Positions 6,608 through 19,807 of a stretch of DNA of 37,052 bases are shown one piece after another (positions within the stretch are counted from its first letter, which is position 1; every line of letters starts with the position of its first letter). The notes under the pieces are model-generated. The model was given only the letters and a program-made list of their open reading frames with translations. It ran no database searches and was not told the origin of the DNA. This stretch comes from Syntrophus sp. (in: bacteria) (GTDB taxonomy: Bacteria; Desulfobacterota; Syntrophorhabdia; Syntrophorhabdales; Syntrophorhabdaceae). The translations under genes were made by a program, and so were the position numbers. The stretch spans positions 1-37,052 of the forward strand of contig PNOM01000023.1 in NCBI GenBank assembly GCA_013824835.1. Reading direction: 5' to 3'.

Positions 6608-7792
6608 ATGGACGAATTCTACAGAATATCAAGACTTCCCCCCTATGCGTTCGCTATTGTCCGTGATCTTTTAATCGAGGCACGAAAAAGAGGCGAAGAT
6701 ATTATCGACCTCGGCATGGGTAATCCCGACCTTGCAACGCCGAAACGTATTGTTGCCAAACTTGTAGAGGCTGCGAGAAACCCGCGTAACCACAGATATT
6801 CTGTGACCAAGGGGATCCATAAGCTGAGACTTGCCATGGCGAACTGGTACAAGAGAAGATATGATGTCGATATTGACCCTGAGACGGAAGTAGTAGTTAC
6901 CATGGGGGCGAAAGAGGGGATCGGCCACCTTGTCCTTGCCACAATTAGCCAGGGTGAGGTAGTTGTTGTGCCGGGACCTGCATACCCGATTCATACCTAT
7001 TCGGTAGTGATTGCCGGCGGGGACTTGAGGACTATTCCGCTTTTACCGAAGGACGAGTTTTTTGAAAGGCTGAATGTGGCCATAAAGACCACATGGCCCC
7101 AGCCCAAGATGTTGATAATCAGTTTCCCTAACAACCCCACGACCGAAATCGTGGATATGGATTTTTTTGAGAAGATTGTTGTTTTTGCCCGGGAGCATAA
7201 CCTCATGGTTGTGCATGATCTGGCTTATGCTGATCTTGTTTTTGATGGATATAAGGCCCCGAGTTTTCTTCAGGCAGAGGGGGCAAAGGATGTAGGCGTC
7301 GAATTCTATTCCTTGTCCAAGAGCTACAGTATGCCCGGCTGGAGGGTCGGGTTTGCAGTGGGTAATAAAAGGATGATAAACGCCCTCGGCAGAATTAAGA
7401 GTTATTTTGACTACGGGGTATTTCAGCCAATCCAGATTGCCTCCATTATTGCGTTGAATGAGTGCGATTCGGACGTTGTTGAGATCGCGGAAAAATACAG
7501 GAAAAGAAGGGACGTGCTCTGTGAAGGTCTCTACAGAATCGGATGGGAAGTAGAGAAGCCGAAGGCGACCATGTTTGTATGGGCAAAGATGCCCGAGCAG
7601 TTCGAGGCCATGGGGTCTGTTGAATTTTCGAAGCTTCTCCTTAAGGAGGCAAAAGTTGCCACCTCGCCCGGTGTCGGCTTCGGAGAGTATGGCGAAGGGT
7701 ATATACGGTTTGCCCTTATAGAGAATGAGCACAGGACCAAGCAGGCAATTAAAGGCATTAAAAATCTTTTAAACACAACAAAGAAAACATGA
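6608..7792 (+). CDS. alaC: AlaC-type alanine/aspartate-family aminotransferase
   Basis: PLP-dependent class I/II aminotransferase, 394 residues, very like E. coli AlaC (YfdZ), which transfers amino groups between glutamate and pyruvate. It shares the opening RLPPYAF, the pocket GMGNPD (37-42), [17 protein letters not shown] (N176), HDLAYAD (D204, Y207) and the PLP-lysine motif [15 protein letters not shown] (K238). The C-terminal substrate arginine lies in YIRFALIEN. No Shine-Dalgarno sequence is visible before the ATG (TTTTCATTTAA), which is unusual among its neighbours. The stop overlaps the ATG of hom in ATGA, so the two are coupled and amino-donor metabolism is linked with threonine/methionine synthesis. 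Confidence 0.9.
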   Translation: MDEFYRISRLPPYAFAIVRDLLIEARKRGEDIIDLGMGNPDLATPKRIVAKLVEAARNPRNHRYSVTKGIHKLRLAMANWYKRRYDVDIDPETEVVVTMGAKEGIGHLVLATISQGEVVVVPGPAYPIHTYSVVIAGGDLRTIPLLPKDEFFERLNVAIKTTWPQPKMLIISFPNNPTTEIVDMDFFEKIVVFAREHNLMVVHDLAYADLVFDGYKAPSFLQAEGAKDVGVEFYSLSKSYSMPGWRVGFAVGNKRMINALGRIKSYFDYGVFQPIQIASIIALNECDSDVVEIAEKYRKRRDVLCEGLYRIGWEVEKPKATMFVWAKMPEQFEAMGSVEFSKLLLKEAKVATSPGVGFGEYGEGYIRFALIENEHRTKQAIKGIKNLLNTTKKT

Positions 7793-9078
7793 TAGGCATC
7801 GGAATTATCGGTCTTGGTACTGTCGGCATCGGTGCGTATAAAATCCTCAGAGAGCACCGCTCCCTTATATACCAGAGAACCGGTGTTGATCTCGATGTGG
7901 TAAAGATCGCTGATGTGGATATTGAGAGGGACAGGGGCATACCCCTGGAAAAAGGCCTCCTCACCCAAAACGCCCTTGAAGTCATTAACGATGATCGTGT
8001 AGACATCGTGGTTGAGCTTATGGGGGGCGTACATACAGCCTTTGATTATATTGCCCAGGCCTTAAAGAAGAAGAAATGGGTTGTTACTGCCAACAAGGCC
8101 CTTCTCGCAGAACGGGGTGATGAAATCTTTCGTCTCGTAGAAGAAGAAGGGTGCGAAATTGGTTTCGAAGCCTCTGTGTGCGGCGGCATACCCGTTATCA
8201 GGGCAATAAGGGATGGGCTTGTAGGGAACAGGATTGATTATATCCTCGGTATCTTGAATGGCACTTGCAACTATATACTCACCAGGATGACCGAGGAGGG
8301 TATATCCTTTGATGCAATATTGAAGGATGCTCAACGCCTCGGGTTTGCAGAAAGTGATCCTACCCTCGATATCGAGGGGATCGATGCGGCCCACAAACTC
8401 TGCATTCTGATCCGTCTCGCTTTCCATTACCCGCTACAGATGAAGGATATTGTGACAGAGGGTATATCGAAGATTGAGTCCATAGACATAGAGTTTGCAA
8501 AAGAGTTCGGATACACGATCAAGCTCCTTGGGGTTGGAAAAGAAGAGAATGGGCTGATTGATGCGAGGGTGGTACCTGCCATGATCCCTGTACGTCATCC
8601 CATGAGCACGGTGAACGGTGTGTTTAATGCCGTATATGTAGTGGGAGATAAGGTTGGCCCGACACTCTACTATGGTAGGGGTGCGGGAAGTGATCCTACA
8701 GGCAGTGCGGTGGTGAGTGATATTGTCGATATGGCATGCAGGCTCATTGCAAAGAGTCCGAGGACTGCGTTGTCTCTCCATAAGGGCAACCGGCGCATGA
8801 GGACCGACGAAGAATCATCGTTTCCTTACTACATGAGATTTACCGTTGAAGACAGGCCCGGGGTACTCTCCAGGATTTCCGGTATACTGGCAGAATACAG
8901 GATCAGTATCTCTTCAGTCATTCAAAAAGGGAGGGAGGAGGTCGGCCATGTACCCCTCGTGATCGTTACCCATGAGGCAATCGAGAAAGACCTGAAAAGG
9001 GCCAAAGAGGAAATCAGCAAGCTGCCTTTTGTAAAGGGCGAGAGCGTACATATCAGGATTGAAGAAGGCAGCTCATGA
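7789..9078 (+). CDS. hom: Homoserine dehydrogenase with ACT domain
   Basis: A 429-residue NAD(P)-dependent homoserine dehydrogenase, reducing aspartate semialdehyde to homoserine in threonine and methionine synthesis. The Rossmann motif GLGTVG is at 8-13. The catalytic domain shows [45 protein letters not shown] and [15 protein letters not shown], the last carrying the conserved Asp and Lys of the active site. A C-terminal ACT domain (from about residue 350, [21 protein letters not shown]) suggests feedback regulation by an amino acid, usually threonine. It starts at ATG 7789, overlapping the alaC stop. The next gene is a PGM-like protein that may supply the following kinase step. Confidence 0.95.
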   Translation: MIGIGIIGLGTVGIGAYKILREHRSLIYQRTGVDLDVVKIADVDIERDRGIPLEKGLLTQNALEVINDDRVDIVVELMGGVHTAFDYIAQALKKKKWVVTANKALLAERGDEIFRLVEEEGCEIGFEASVCGGIPVIRAIRDGLVGNRIDYILGILNGTCNYILTRMTEEGISFDAILKDAQRLGFAESDPTLDIEGIDAAHKLCILIRLAFHYPLQMKDIVTEGISKIESIDIEFAKEFGYTIKLLGVGKEENGLIDARVVPAMIPVRHPMSTVNGVFNAVYVVGDKVGPTLYYGRGAGSDPTGSAVVSDIVDMACRLIAKSPRTALSLHKGNRRMRTDEESSFPYYMRFTVEDRPGVLSRISGILAEYRISISSVIQKGREEVGHVPLVIVTHEAIEKDLKRAKEEISKLPFVKGESVHIRIEEGSS

Positions 9079-9148
9079 AATGCCTTTCCATTCTTTTTTG
9101 TCTTAAGGGGGAGATGAATACAGGAGCTGCACATATGAGGCATGCGAG

Positions 9149-12780
<3,632 letters not shown>

Positions 12781-12784
<4 letters not shown>

Positions 12785-13749
12785 GTCTTTTTACAGATAT
12801 TGGAAAAGAGGTTCTAAAAAAGGAAGCGGATGCGATCCTCCATGTGATGGAAGGGATCGGCCATGCCTTTGACAGGACAATTGAAATCATTGACCAGTGC
12901 ACCGGTCGTGTTGTTATGATGGGCATAGGCAAGTCAGGACTCATATGCAGAAAAATTGGGTCTACCCTTTCCAGCGTGGGGACCCCCGCAATCTTTTTGC
13001 ACCCCGCAGACTCTCTCCACGGTGATCTGGGTATGCTCCAGAAAGGGGATGTCCTTATTATTGTGAGCAACAGCGGAGAAACGGAAGAGGTAGTAAAGAT
13101 ACTTCCCTGGATCAAGAGAATGGGACTCATGACTATAGTAATTACCGGGAATGTCTATTCTACCATAGGGAGCTACGCCGATGTAGTCCTCTCCGTGCAG
13201 GTAGATGAGGCATGTCCTTACAATATAGTTCCCACTTCGAGCACTACGGCAGCCCTTGCCCTTGGGGATGCCATAGCGGTTGCCCTAATGGAAAAGAGGA
13301 ATTTTAAACTGGAAGATTTTGCCTCTCTCCATCCAGGGGGTACCTTAGGAAGGAAACTGCTCCTCACGGTCGAGGATCTTATGCATACTGGTGAGGCCAT
13401 CCCGAAAGTCAATGAGGATACCCTCATGAAAAATGTTATCCTTGAAATTACTTCAAAAAGACTGGGTGTTACCGGTGTTTTAAATGAAAAGGGTGAGCTT
13501 GTGGGGGCGATAACAGATGGAGATCTCCGGAGGGCCATTGAAAAATATGATAATCTGTTGATAAAGCAGGCCCATGAAATAATGACGGCTAATCCGAAGG
13601 GTATAGAAAAGGGTGCCCTTGCTGCATATGCCTTGAAGAAGATGGAAGATTTTTCTATTACGTCCCTCTTTGCAGTCGAAAGAGAGGGGGAAAAGAGGCC
13701 TGTCGGTATTATCCATATTCATGACCTCTTGAGAGCGAAAATTGTATGA
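12781..13749 (+). CDS. kdsD: Arabinose-5-phosphate isomerase
   Basis: A 322-residue KdsD/KpsF isomerase converting ribulose-5-phosphate to arabinose-5-phosphate for Kdo synthesis. A SIS domain covers about residues 1-195, with GIGKSGLICRKI, the Ser-rich LSSVGTPAIFLHPADSLHGDLG, IIVSNSGETEEV and TSSTTAALALGDAIAVALM. Then come DFASLHPGGTLGRKL and two CBS repeats (about 205-322). The start is GTG at 12781 and overlaps the kdsA stop as GTGA; no separate Shine-Dalgarno sequence is needed if translation is coupled. The gene ends 28 bp before lptC. Confidence 0.96.
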
Positions 13750-13777
13750 GGCGAAAGATCCTTTTTTATGGGGATAA

Positions 13778-14689
13778 ATGAAGAACAGAACGGTAGTTGT
13801 ATGTATCGCCTTCGGATGTATCATCGTGGGCCTTTCCCTGGCTCTCTACTTTTTTTCTAATAAACCCCAAAGGCCGCCTCCCCCAAAACTTGATCAGGGA
13901 GCAAGGATTATTGTTTTTAAAAATGTCCATTACTCGGGAGAGAAGAAAGGCACGGTAGACTGGGAGATCAAGGCGGAGATTGCCCGTAAGTTTATTGATA
14001 CACCGGATGTGGAGATGGAGGTTATAAAGGGACAGTATAAACCAAAGCCGGATGTTACGGTTTTTTTTAATGGTTCCAGGGGAAAGATGAATACTGAAGA
14101 GGAAAAGGGCAATATAGATGATGTAGACATTATCTACAAGGACAATTACCGTCTTAAAACGAAATCCATGGATTTTGATTTCAAGAAAAGTCTTGCCTGG
14201 ACGAATGCCCCGGTGGATATTGAGGGAAGCAAATTGAGCTTGAAAGGCGTTGGAATGACGGCAAATACGAGTGAGCAGACCGTGAGAATTGAGAGGGATG
14301 TGAGCGGTTTTATAGAAACAGGAAAAGGACAGTATCGTTTTTCTTCCGACAAGTTTTTTTATATGATGAAGGAGAATCTCTATATCCTTGATGGAAAGGT
14401 TATCATGAGGGGGGAGAATATGAACCTCCTCTGCGACAGGCTCAATATTTTCAGCGAGGGAAATGAAGTGGAGAAGGCCGAAGCAACGGGTAAGGTGAGA
14501 CTCCTCTCAAAGGGGACTATTGCGAAAAGCGAAAAGGCGGTATATGATTTTAAAGAGGACAAGGTAGTCATGTCCGGTTCACCGATTGTATTAAAGGATA
14601 AGACTGAAATGGAAGGAGAATCTATAGTGTATAACCTTTCCAAGGGAACGTTTTTTGTAAACAGACCCAAGATGAGGGTGGAAAGATAA
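13778..14689 (+). CDS. lptC: LptC with fused LptA/OstA-like domain
   Basis: A 303-residue envelope protein. A single membrane anchor spans about residues 5-27 (VVVCIAFGCIIVGLSLALYF) with a Lys/Arg start, so the rest is periplasmic. Residues 40-185 resemble LptC: FKNVHYSGEKKGTVDWEIKAEIARKF and the DVDIIYKDNYRLKTKSMDFDF...TNAPVDIEGSKLSLKGVGM block. Residues of about 190-303 look like an LptA/OstA beta-jellyroll: ILDGKVIMRGENMNLLCDRL, VEKAEATGKVRLLSKG, ATGKV-type turns, VVMSGSPIVLKDKTEMEGESIVYNL. LptC alone is usually about 190 residues, so this is probably an LptC-LptA fusion forming part of the LPS bridge in one chain. It overlaps lptB by one base (TAATG). Confidence 0.85.
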   Translation: MKNRTVVVCIAFGCIIVGLSLALYFFSNKPQRPPPPKLDQGARIIVFKNVHYSGEKKGTVDWEIKAEIARKFIDTPDVEMEVIKGQYKPKPDVTVFFNGSRGKMNTEEEKGNIDDVDIIYKDNYRLKTKSMDFDFKKSLAWTNAPVDIEGSKLSLKGVGMTANTSEQTVRIERDVSGFIETGKGQYRFSSDKFFYMMKENLYILDGKVIMRGENMNLLCDRLNIFSEGNEVEKAEATGKVRLLSKGTIAKSEKAVYDFKEDKVVMSGSPIVLKDKTEMEGESIVYNLSKGTFFVNRPKMRVER

Positions 14690-15432
14690 TGGCAAATGTC
14701 TCGAAACTCCACGCCCAGGGGTTGTACAAAACCTACAATGCGAGAAGGGTGGTTGACGGAATAAGCATTCATATCAATACAGGTGAAATAGTAGGGTTGT
14801 TTGGACCGAACGGGGCCGGTAAAACTACGACCTTCTATATGATTATCGGTTTTATAAGGCCCAACGGAGGGCAGATACTTCTTAATAACGAAGATATCAC
14901 CACGTTGCCCATGTTTTTAAGGGCACGGAAAGGGATTACCTACCTTCCCCAGGAACCCTCCATATTCAAGAAAATGAGTGTTGTGGACAACTTGCGATCT
15001 ATCCTTGAATTCCATAATCTGGACAAAGAGATTATGAACCATAAGGTCTATGAACTTCTTGAAACATTCAAACTGGACCATCTGGCCCGGAACAATGCGG
15101 ACTCTCTTTCCGGCGGCGAGAGGAGGAGGCTTGAGATTGCACGGGCACTCATGACTGACCCGAGCTTCATGCTCCTCGATGAACCCTTTTCGGGTATTGA
15201 CCCCATATCGGTTTCTGATTTAAAGAAGATCATTAATGGTTTGAGGCAGAAAAATATCGGAATACTCCTTTCAGATCACAATGTAAGGGATTCTTTGCCA
15301 ATATGTGACAGGGCCTATGTAGTGAACAACGGGAAGGTGCTTCTTGAAGGAACACCTGAAGATGTTGCAAAGGACAAGATTGTCCGAGAGGTTTATTTAG
15401 GGGAGGAGTTTTACATTGATGTTGGGGCTTAA
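14689..15432 (+). CDS. lptB: LptB, LPS export ABC ATPase
   Basis: A 247-residue cytoplasmic ATPase that powers LPS extraction by LptFG and passage along LptC/LptA. Walker A is GPNGAGKTT (39-47), the Q-loop is in YLPQEPSIFKKMSV, the signature is LSGGERRRLEIARAL (about 139-153), Walker B is FMLLDEPFSGIDP and the switch histidine is in LLSDHNV. These match the LptB subfamily rather than other ABC ATPases. The ATG overlaps the lptC stop, and the 3' end overlaps rpoN. LptF and LptG are not in the window. Confidence 0.97.
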   Translation: MANVSKLHAQGLYKTYNARRVVDGISIHINTGEIVGLFGPNGAGKTTTFYMIIGFIRPNGGQILLNNEDITTLPMFLRARKGITYLPQEPSIFKKMSVVDNLRSILEFHNLDKEIMNHKVYELLETFKLDHLARNNADSLSGGERRRLEIARALMTDPSFMLLDEPFSGIDPISVSDLKKIINGLRQKNIGILLSDHNVRDSLPICDRAYVVNNGKVLLEGTPEDVAKDKIVREVYLGEEFYIDVGA

Positions 15433-16798
15433 ACAGACCCAGAGGCTCTCGCCGGTATTAACCCAGCAATTGCAGCAGGCGATCAAGCTCCTGCAGCTTT
15501 CCCAGCTTGAGCTGATGGAGGCCATCGAGCAGGAAATAAATGAAAATCCAATCCTTGAGGTCGTAGAAGAGGCTGCCCCCCCGGAACAGGAAGAGGCTGC
15601 CCTCCCGGAACAGACGGAAGAAAAAGATGATGCAACTGAATGGCTTGAACGGTTTTCGCCTTCCGAGGAATTTGTAAGTCAGGGAGAACGGGGAGAATAC
15701 CCTGATTATGAAAACATGGTCAGGAAGACATACAATCTCAGGGATTACCTGAGGTGGCAGGCCGGCCTCTCTGATTTAAATCCTGCGGAGAGGATGATTG
15801 CTGAATGGATCATTGAGAATATAGATGACAACGGGTATTTGGCCTATCCCCTTTCAGAAATATCGAGTGTTTCAGGATTTACCGTTGAGGAACTGGAAAG
15901 GGTCCTTGTCAGGATTCAAAAACTGGACCCCCCCGGTGTCGGGGCAAGGGACTGTAGAGAATGTATTCTCATCCAGTACAGGATGGAGGGGATAGAAAAC
16001 CCTTTATTCGAGGAGTTTATCACCAAATACTTTGAACTTATTGAAAAGGGGAATATAAAAGAGATTGCGAAGAAGACCGGGTATTTGCCTGAACTGATAA
16101 GGGAGCTCCTTGAAAAGGTCAGGAATTTTGATCCCAAACCAGGGAGAAATTATGGCGATGAGCAGATATCCTATATAGTGCCGGATGTCTATATAGTAAA
16201 GAAGGAAGGTGAGTTTGAGGTGTTCCTGAATGATGAGGATATTCCGGAACTCAGGATGAACAGGCATTACATGGATCTCTATATGAATAAGAGTACCCAG
16301 GGGGATACAAGGAGGTATATAAAGCAAAAGGTAAAACAGGCCGAATGGTTTATGAAAAGCCTTCAGCAGAGACAAAAGACGCTCTATCTTGTATCAAAGA
16401 GCATTGTCTTCTTCCAGGGAGAGTTTTTTGAAAAGGGCATTAAACAGTTGAAACCACTCATACTTAAAGATATTGCCCAGGATGTGGGAGTGCACGAATC
16501 GACAGTAAGCAGAATTACCACGAACAAATATATGAGCACCCCTCACGGCATCTATGAAATGAAGTTTTTCTTCCCCACAGGTATCGGCAAGGATGAAGGG
16601 AATATCCTCTCTACGAACGTGGTGATGGGGCTGATTTCAGAGATCGTGAACAATGAGGACAAAACGAATCCATTGACCGATGATGAGATTGTTACAATTT
16701 TGAAAGATAAGCATAATATAAAAATTGCACGGAGGACGATCGCAAAGTACCGGGAAGAGCTGCATATACATTCGTCAAGGGAACGAAGGGCTCAGTAG
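15419..16798 (+). CDS. rpoN: RNA polymerase sigma-54 factor
   Basis: A 459-residue sigma-54. The N-terminal activator-interaction region is Gln- and Leu-rich (LKQTQRLSPVLTQQLQQAIKLLQLSQLELMEAIEQEINENPILE), followed by an acidic linker. The core-binding domain includes the repeated WIIENIDDNGYL and DPPGVGARDCRECI. The C-terminus has the helix-turn-helix LKDIAQDVGVHESTVSRITTNKY and the RpoN box ARRTIAKYREE that reads the -24 element. ATG 15419 is taken as start, ten bases after GGGAGGAG; the TTG three bases earlier is in frame but less likely. The gene overlaps lptB by 14 bp. The lptB-rpoN-hpf-ptsN-hprK-rapZ order is a well-conserved proteobacterial cluster. Confidence 0.98.
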   Translation: MLGLKQTQRLSPVLTQQLQQAIKLLQLSQLELMEAIEQEINENPILEVVEEAAPPEQEEAALPEQTEEKDDATEWLERFSPSEEFVSQGERGEYPDYENMVRKTYNLRDYLRWQAGLSDLNPAERMIAEWIIENIDDNGYLAYPLSEISSVSGFTVEELERVLVRIQKLDPPGVGARDCRECILIQYRMEGIENPLFEEFITKYFELIEKGNIKEIAKKTGYLPELIRELLEKVRNFDPKPGRNYGDEQISYIVPDVYIVKKEGEFEVFLNDEDIPELRMNRHYMDLYMNKSTQGDTRRYIKQKVKQAEWFMKSLQQRQKTLYLVSKSIVFFQGEFFEKGIKQLKPLILKDIAQDVGVHESTVSRITTNKYMSTPHGIYEMKFFFPTGIGKDEGNILSTNVVMGLISEIVNNEDKTNPLTDDEIVTILKDKHNIKIARRTIAKYREELHIHSSRERRAQ

Positions 16799-16904
16799 GG
16801 TGGGTAAGCTTTTCTGTGAAGATAAACCTGATATCACGAGGAGTATAGAGACCCTTTCCCGGAGGATAAAGGGTTTAATAATTGAATGGTTACAATAAAT
16901 TGGA

Positions 16905-16933
16905 TTGACATGATCCTGTATATCTGCTAACTT
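16905..16933 (+). promoter_or_regulatory. Sigma-70 promoter for hpf with overlapping dyad
   Basis: TTGACA (16905-16910), a 17-bp spacer and TAACTT (16928-16933). The -10 lies inside a perfect dyad, CTGCTAAC-TTT-GTTAGCAG (16924-16942), which could be an operator or a leader hairpin. Confidence 0.55.
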
Positions 16934-16942
16934 TGTTAGCAG

Positions 16943-16969
16943 GGTTGGGAATTCGCCAACCTTATTTTT
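16943..16969 (+). terminator. Terminator-like hairpin before hpf
   Basis: GGTTGG (16943-16948) pairs with CCAACC (16956-16961), followed by TTATTTTTA. It lies after the predicted hpf promoter, so it may end rpoN transcripts, attenuate hpf, or both. Confidence 0.5.
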
Positions 16970-16984
16970 ATCAGTGGAGGTATT

Positions 16985-17509
16985 ATGGGTATTACGATAA
17001 GTTTCCGCCATATAAGTCATGATGAGGGCATTAAACGGTACGTAGAGGAAAAGATTGCGAAGCTGCAAAAATACATTGAAATACCCCTTGATGTTCATGT
17101 GGTTCTCACCATTGAGAGGAAGTACAGACACAGAGTCGATGTAATGTTCACAATACATGGAGTAGTTATTAACGCCCATGAGGTTATGGACGATATGTAC
17201 GCTGCTGTTGACAAGATTGTAGATAAGCTTGAAAGAAGATTGACAAGATTCAGGGACAAGATGAAGATGTACAGAGAAGGCAAACCGAAAAGAACGGCTG
17301 CCTCTCAGGAAGAAGCAATATCCAAGATCATTGTGACAAGGACAGTAGATGCAAAGCCTATGGATCCCGAGGAGGCGACCATGCAGCTTGAGGCCTCAGG
17401 AGACAGCTTTATGATCTTTCGTGACCGGGAGCATGGGAACATATGTGTGATCTACAAGAGGAAAGACGGGAATTTCAGCCTTATTGAGACCCTCGGAAAA
17501 ACCGCATGA
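16985..17509 (+). CDS. hpf: Ribosome hibernation promoting factor, long form
   Basis: A 174-residue long-form HPF that dimerises 70S ribosomes into 100S particles in slow growth. The N-terminal S30AE domain (about 1-100) has ISFRHISHDEGIKRYVEEKIAKLQKYIE, a beta-strand block with ERKYRHRVDVMFTIHG and a basic helix AAVDKIVDKLERRLTRFRDKMK. A linker follows, then the C-terminal dimerisation domain (about 112-170): KIIVTRTVDAKPMDPEEATMQLEASGDSFMIFRDREHGNICVIYKRKDGNFSLIE. The ATG has GGAGG seven bases upstream. The stop overlaps the ptsN start in ATGA. The 186-bp gap before it carries a promoter and two hairpins, so it can be expressed independently of rpoN. Confidence 0.96.
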   Translation: MGITISFRHISHDEGIKRYVEEKIAKLQKYIEIPLDVHVVLTIERKYRHRVDVMFTIHGVVINAHEVMDDMYAAVDKIVDKLERRLTRFRDKMKMYREGKPKRTAASQEEAISKIIVTRTVDAKPMDPEEATMQLEASGDSFMIFRDREHGNICVIYKRKDGNFSLIETLGKTA

Positions 17510-17970
17510 GAATTGAAGAAGTATTGCAGGAATCGTGCGTATTGAATAATTTGAAGGGTGCAGGCAAAAAGGAGGTTATCTCCGAGCTTGTATACGCACT
17601 GAAGAATGCAGGTGTAATTCAAGATGCAGAAAAGGCAGTACATGTGGTTCTTGAGAGGGAAAAACTGGGAAGTACGGGCATTGGCGACGGGGTTGCCATC
17701 CCTCACGGGAAGCTTAAAGGGTTAAAGAATATCCTCTGTGTCTTCGGGAGGTCAAAAGAGGGGCTCGATTTTGATGCAGTAGATCAAAAGCCTGTCCATA
17801 TATTTTTTCTCCTTCTTGCACCGGAGGATTCAGCAAGCCTGCATCTCAAAATGTTATCCCGTATTTCAAAGATTTTAAGAGACCCGTCTTTCAGGAAAAG
17901 TCTTATCGATCTTGACGCAACAGGTGATCTGTATGCAAAGGTAATTGAAGAGGACAGAAAACATTTATGA
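17506..17970 (+). CDS. ptsN: PTS IIA component, nitrogen-regulatory type
   Basis: A 154-residue EIIA of the fructose/mannitol-Ntr family, a phosphate-accepting regulator rather than a transport subunit. The phosphorylated histidine is H67 in GIGDGVAIPHGKL. Other conserved blocks are LVYALKNAGVI, VLEREKLGSTGIG and VHIFFLLLAPEDSASLHLKMLSRISKIL. It sits directly after hpf (ATGA overlap) and 43 bp before hprK in the usual rpoN-linked order. Its target cannot be inferred from sequence; in other proteobacteria such proteins affect potassium transport, stringent response and nitrogen control. Confidence 0.95.
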   Translation: MRIEEVLQESCVLNNLKGAGKKEVISELVYALKNAGVIQDAEKAVHVVLEREKLGSTGIGDGVAIPHGKLKGLKNILCVFGRSKEGLDFDAVDQKPVHIFFLLLAPEDSASLHLKMLSRISKILRDPSFRKSLIDLDATGDLYAKVIEEDRKHL

Positions 17971-18013
17971 AGGCAACGGGACGGCATAACGCAGATGGGA
18001 AGACGCTTGCCGG

Positions 18014-18955
18014 ATGAATGGGATAACGGTACAGGAGCTGACAGATGATTCTGTATATGGGTTAGAATTAGAGGTTATCTCAGGCTCCAAGGGTTTATCA
18101 AGGAAAATATATAACCCGAGGATACAGAAACTCGGGCTTGTGATTACGGGCCGCATGGTCTATCTCCACCCCCACAGGGTTCAAATCCTTGGGAATATTG
18201 AGATATCCTACCTCCGGTCTCTTCCGGAGGAGGAAAGTAACCGTATCATAAAAGAGCTGTGCGCCAACGATGTTGTCTGTTTTGTAGTTACCCGTAATCT
18301 CAAGGTGCCGTCATATTTTCTCCAGGGAACAGAGGAAAAAGAGATTCCCCTCCTCCGAACCCGGCTTATTACCTCTCTATTTCTTGAAAGGATCACAAGG
18401 TTTCTTGAAGAGAGGCTTGCACCTGCCACAACGATCCACGGGGTTCTCATGGATATTCTCGGTATAGGGGTTCTGATAATGGGGAGACCCGGTATAGGCA
18501 AGAGTGAAAATGCCCTTGATCTGATTATGCGCGGCAACAGGCTTGTGGTTGATGATGTAGTGCTGGTAAAAAAGATGGGGGTAATCGATCTCTATGGAGA
18601 ATCACCGGAGATGATAAGAAATCTCCTTGAGATAAGAGGTATAGGAATTGTCGATATCAGGCGGCTCTTTGGTGTCTCTGCTGTGAGAAATAAGAAAAAG
18701 ATCGATTTTGTGATAGAGCTCCTTGATTGGGATAAGGACGTCGAGTGTGAGCGGTTAGGGTTGAGAGAGGATGTATACAGCCTCCTGGGTCTTGACCTGC
18801 CCCTTGTCCGTATACCGGTAAGCTCAGGGAGGAATGTATCGGCAATCATAGAGCTTGCTTGCAGAAACCATATTCTTAAGAAGCAGGGCATAAATACGGC
18901 AGTTGAATTGGAAGGGAAGATACTGAGAACCATGGAAGAGGCGACACACCAATGA
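18014..18955 (+). CDS. hprK: HPr kinase/phosphorylase
   Basis: A 313-residue bifunctional enzyme that phosphorylates HPr on Ser46 and reverses this by phosphorolysis. The N-terminal regulatory domain (1-125) is followed by the catalytic domain with H142 (TTIHGVLMD), the P-loop GRPGIGKS (157-164), the HPrK signature LEIRGIGIVDIRRLFG and a conserved basic C-terminal part. Its substrate, HPr with an intact Ser46, is encoded 1.3 kb downstream. A GGATGA region precedes the ATG. It overlaps rapZ in ATGA. Confidence 0.96.
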   Translation: MNGITVQELTDDSVYGLELEVISGSKGLSRKIYNPRIQKLGLVITGRMVYLHPHRVQILGNIEISYLRSLPEEESNRIIKELCANDVVCFVVTRNLKVPSYFLQGTEEKEIPLLRTRLITSLFLERITRFLEERLAPATTIHGVLMDILGIGVLIMGRPGIGKSENALDLIMRGNRLVVDDVVLVKKMGVIDLYGESPEMIRNLLEIRGIGIVDIRRLFGVSAVRNKKKIDFVIELLDWDKDVECERLGLREDVYSLLGLDLPLVRIPVSSGRNVSAIIELACRNHILKKQGINTAVELEGKILRTMEEATHQ

Positions 18956-19797
18956 AAATACTGATCCTTAGCGGTATTTCCGGTTCAGGAAAGACCACAT
19001 TTCTGAGAGCTCTTGAAGACATAGGCTATTTCTGCGTAGATCATTTCCCTCTTATTCTGCTCCAGAGATTTTCCACATTAGCAAAAACAGCAGGAAGCAG
19101 GATAGATAAATGTGCCCTTGTCATCGATGTGCGGCAAAAGCAATTTTTCGAAGAGGGCAGAGATGTTCTCAGGAAGGTTAAGGAGAAATGGGGCGCTGAG
19201 GTAATATTTCTCGACAGTTCGGACGATGCCCTTATAAACAGATTCAAGGTTACGAGGAGGTCCCATCCCCTCTACGGCACCTCAAATATTAAAGAGGCAT
19301 TAGCAGAGGAGCGGCAGCTTGTGGGCTGGATCAAGGATCTGGCAGACAAGGTGATTGACACCTCTTATTTCAGCCCCCACGAACTGAGACGTCTTGCTAT
19401 TAATGCATACAGGCAGGATTACAGGGGGATGATGATCAACCTCATGTCTTTCGGCTATTCCCATGGGGTGCCTCTTGAAGCGGATATGGTGCTTGACGTA
19501 AGGTTTTTACCCAACCCGTATTTTGTTGAAGAATTAAGGGAAAAGACAGGTCTTTCAGGAGAAGTAAAGGCATTTATACAATCGACCGAGGTCTACGGAA
19601 TTTATTTTCACAAGCTCCTCGACTTTCTTGCATACCTTATCCCTTTATATGAACAGGAGGGGAAGAGTTATCTTACTATAGGCATAGGGTGTACAGGGGG
19701 AAAACACAGGTCTGTTTTTATCGTGAAAGAGCTTGCGGAACAGCTTGCCGTGTTAAGCCATACTGTCTCTACCGTTCACAGGGATATTGACAGATAA
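18952..19797 (+). CDS. rapZ: RapZ/YvcJ nucleotide-binding protein
   Basis: A 281-residue P-loop protein of the RapZ (YvcJ/YhbJ) family. Walker A is GISGSGKTT at 8-16, followed by ALEDIGYFCVDHFP. The central region has FLDSSDDALINRFKVTRRSHPL, and the C-terminal domain carries FGYSHGVPLEADMVLDVRFLPNPYF and GIGCTGGKHRSVFIVKELAEQL, where RapZ binds RNA and glucosamine-6-phosphate in E. coli. Whether it controls glmS here is unknown, since the small RNAs involved in enterobacteria are not expected. It overlaps hprK by four bases, and its stop is 10 bp before the EIIA-Man start. Confidence 0.95.
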   Translation: MKILILSGISGSGKTTFLRALEDIGYFCVDHFPLILLQRFSTLAKTAGSRIDKCALVIDVRQKQFFEEGRDVLRKVKEKWGAEVIFLDSSDDALINRFKVTRRSHPLYGTSNIKEALAEERQLVGWIKDLADKVIDTSYFSPHELRRLAINAYRQDYRGMMINLMSFGYSHGVPLEADMVLDVRFLPNPYFVEELREKTGLSGEVKAFIQSTEVYGIYFHKLLDFLAYLIPLYEQEGKSYLTIGIGCTGGKHRSVFIVKELAEQLAVLSHTVSTVHRDIDR

Positions 19798-19807
19798 GGA
19801 GGAAGCA

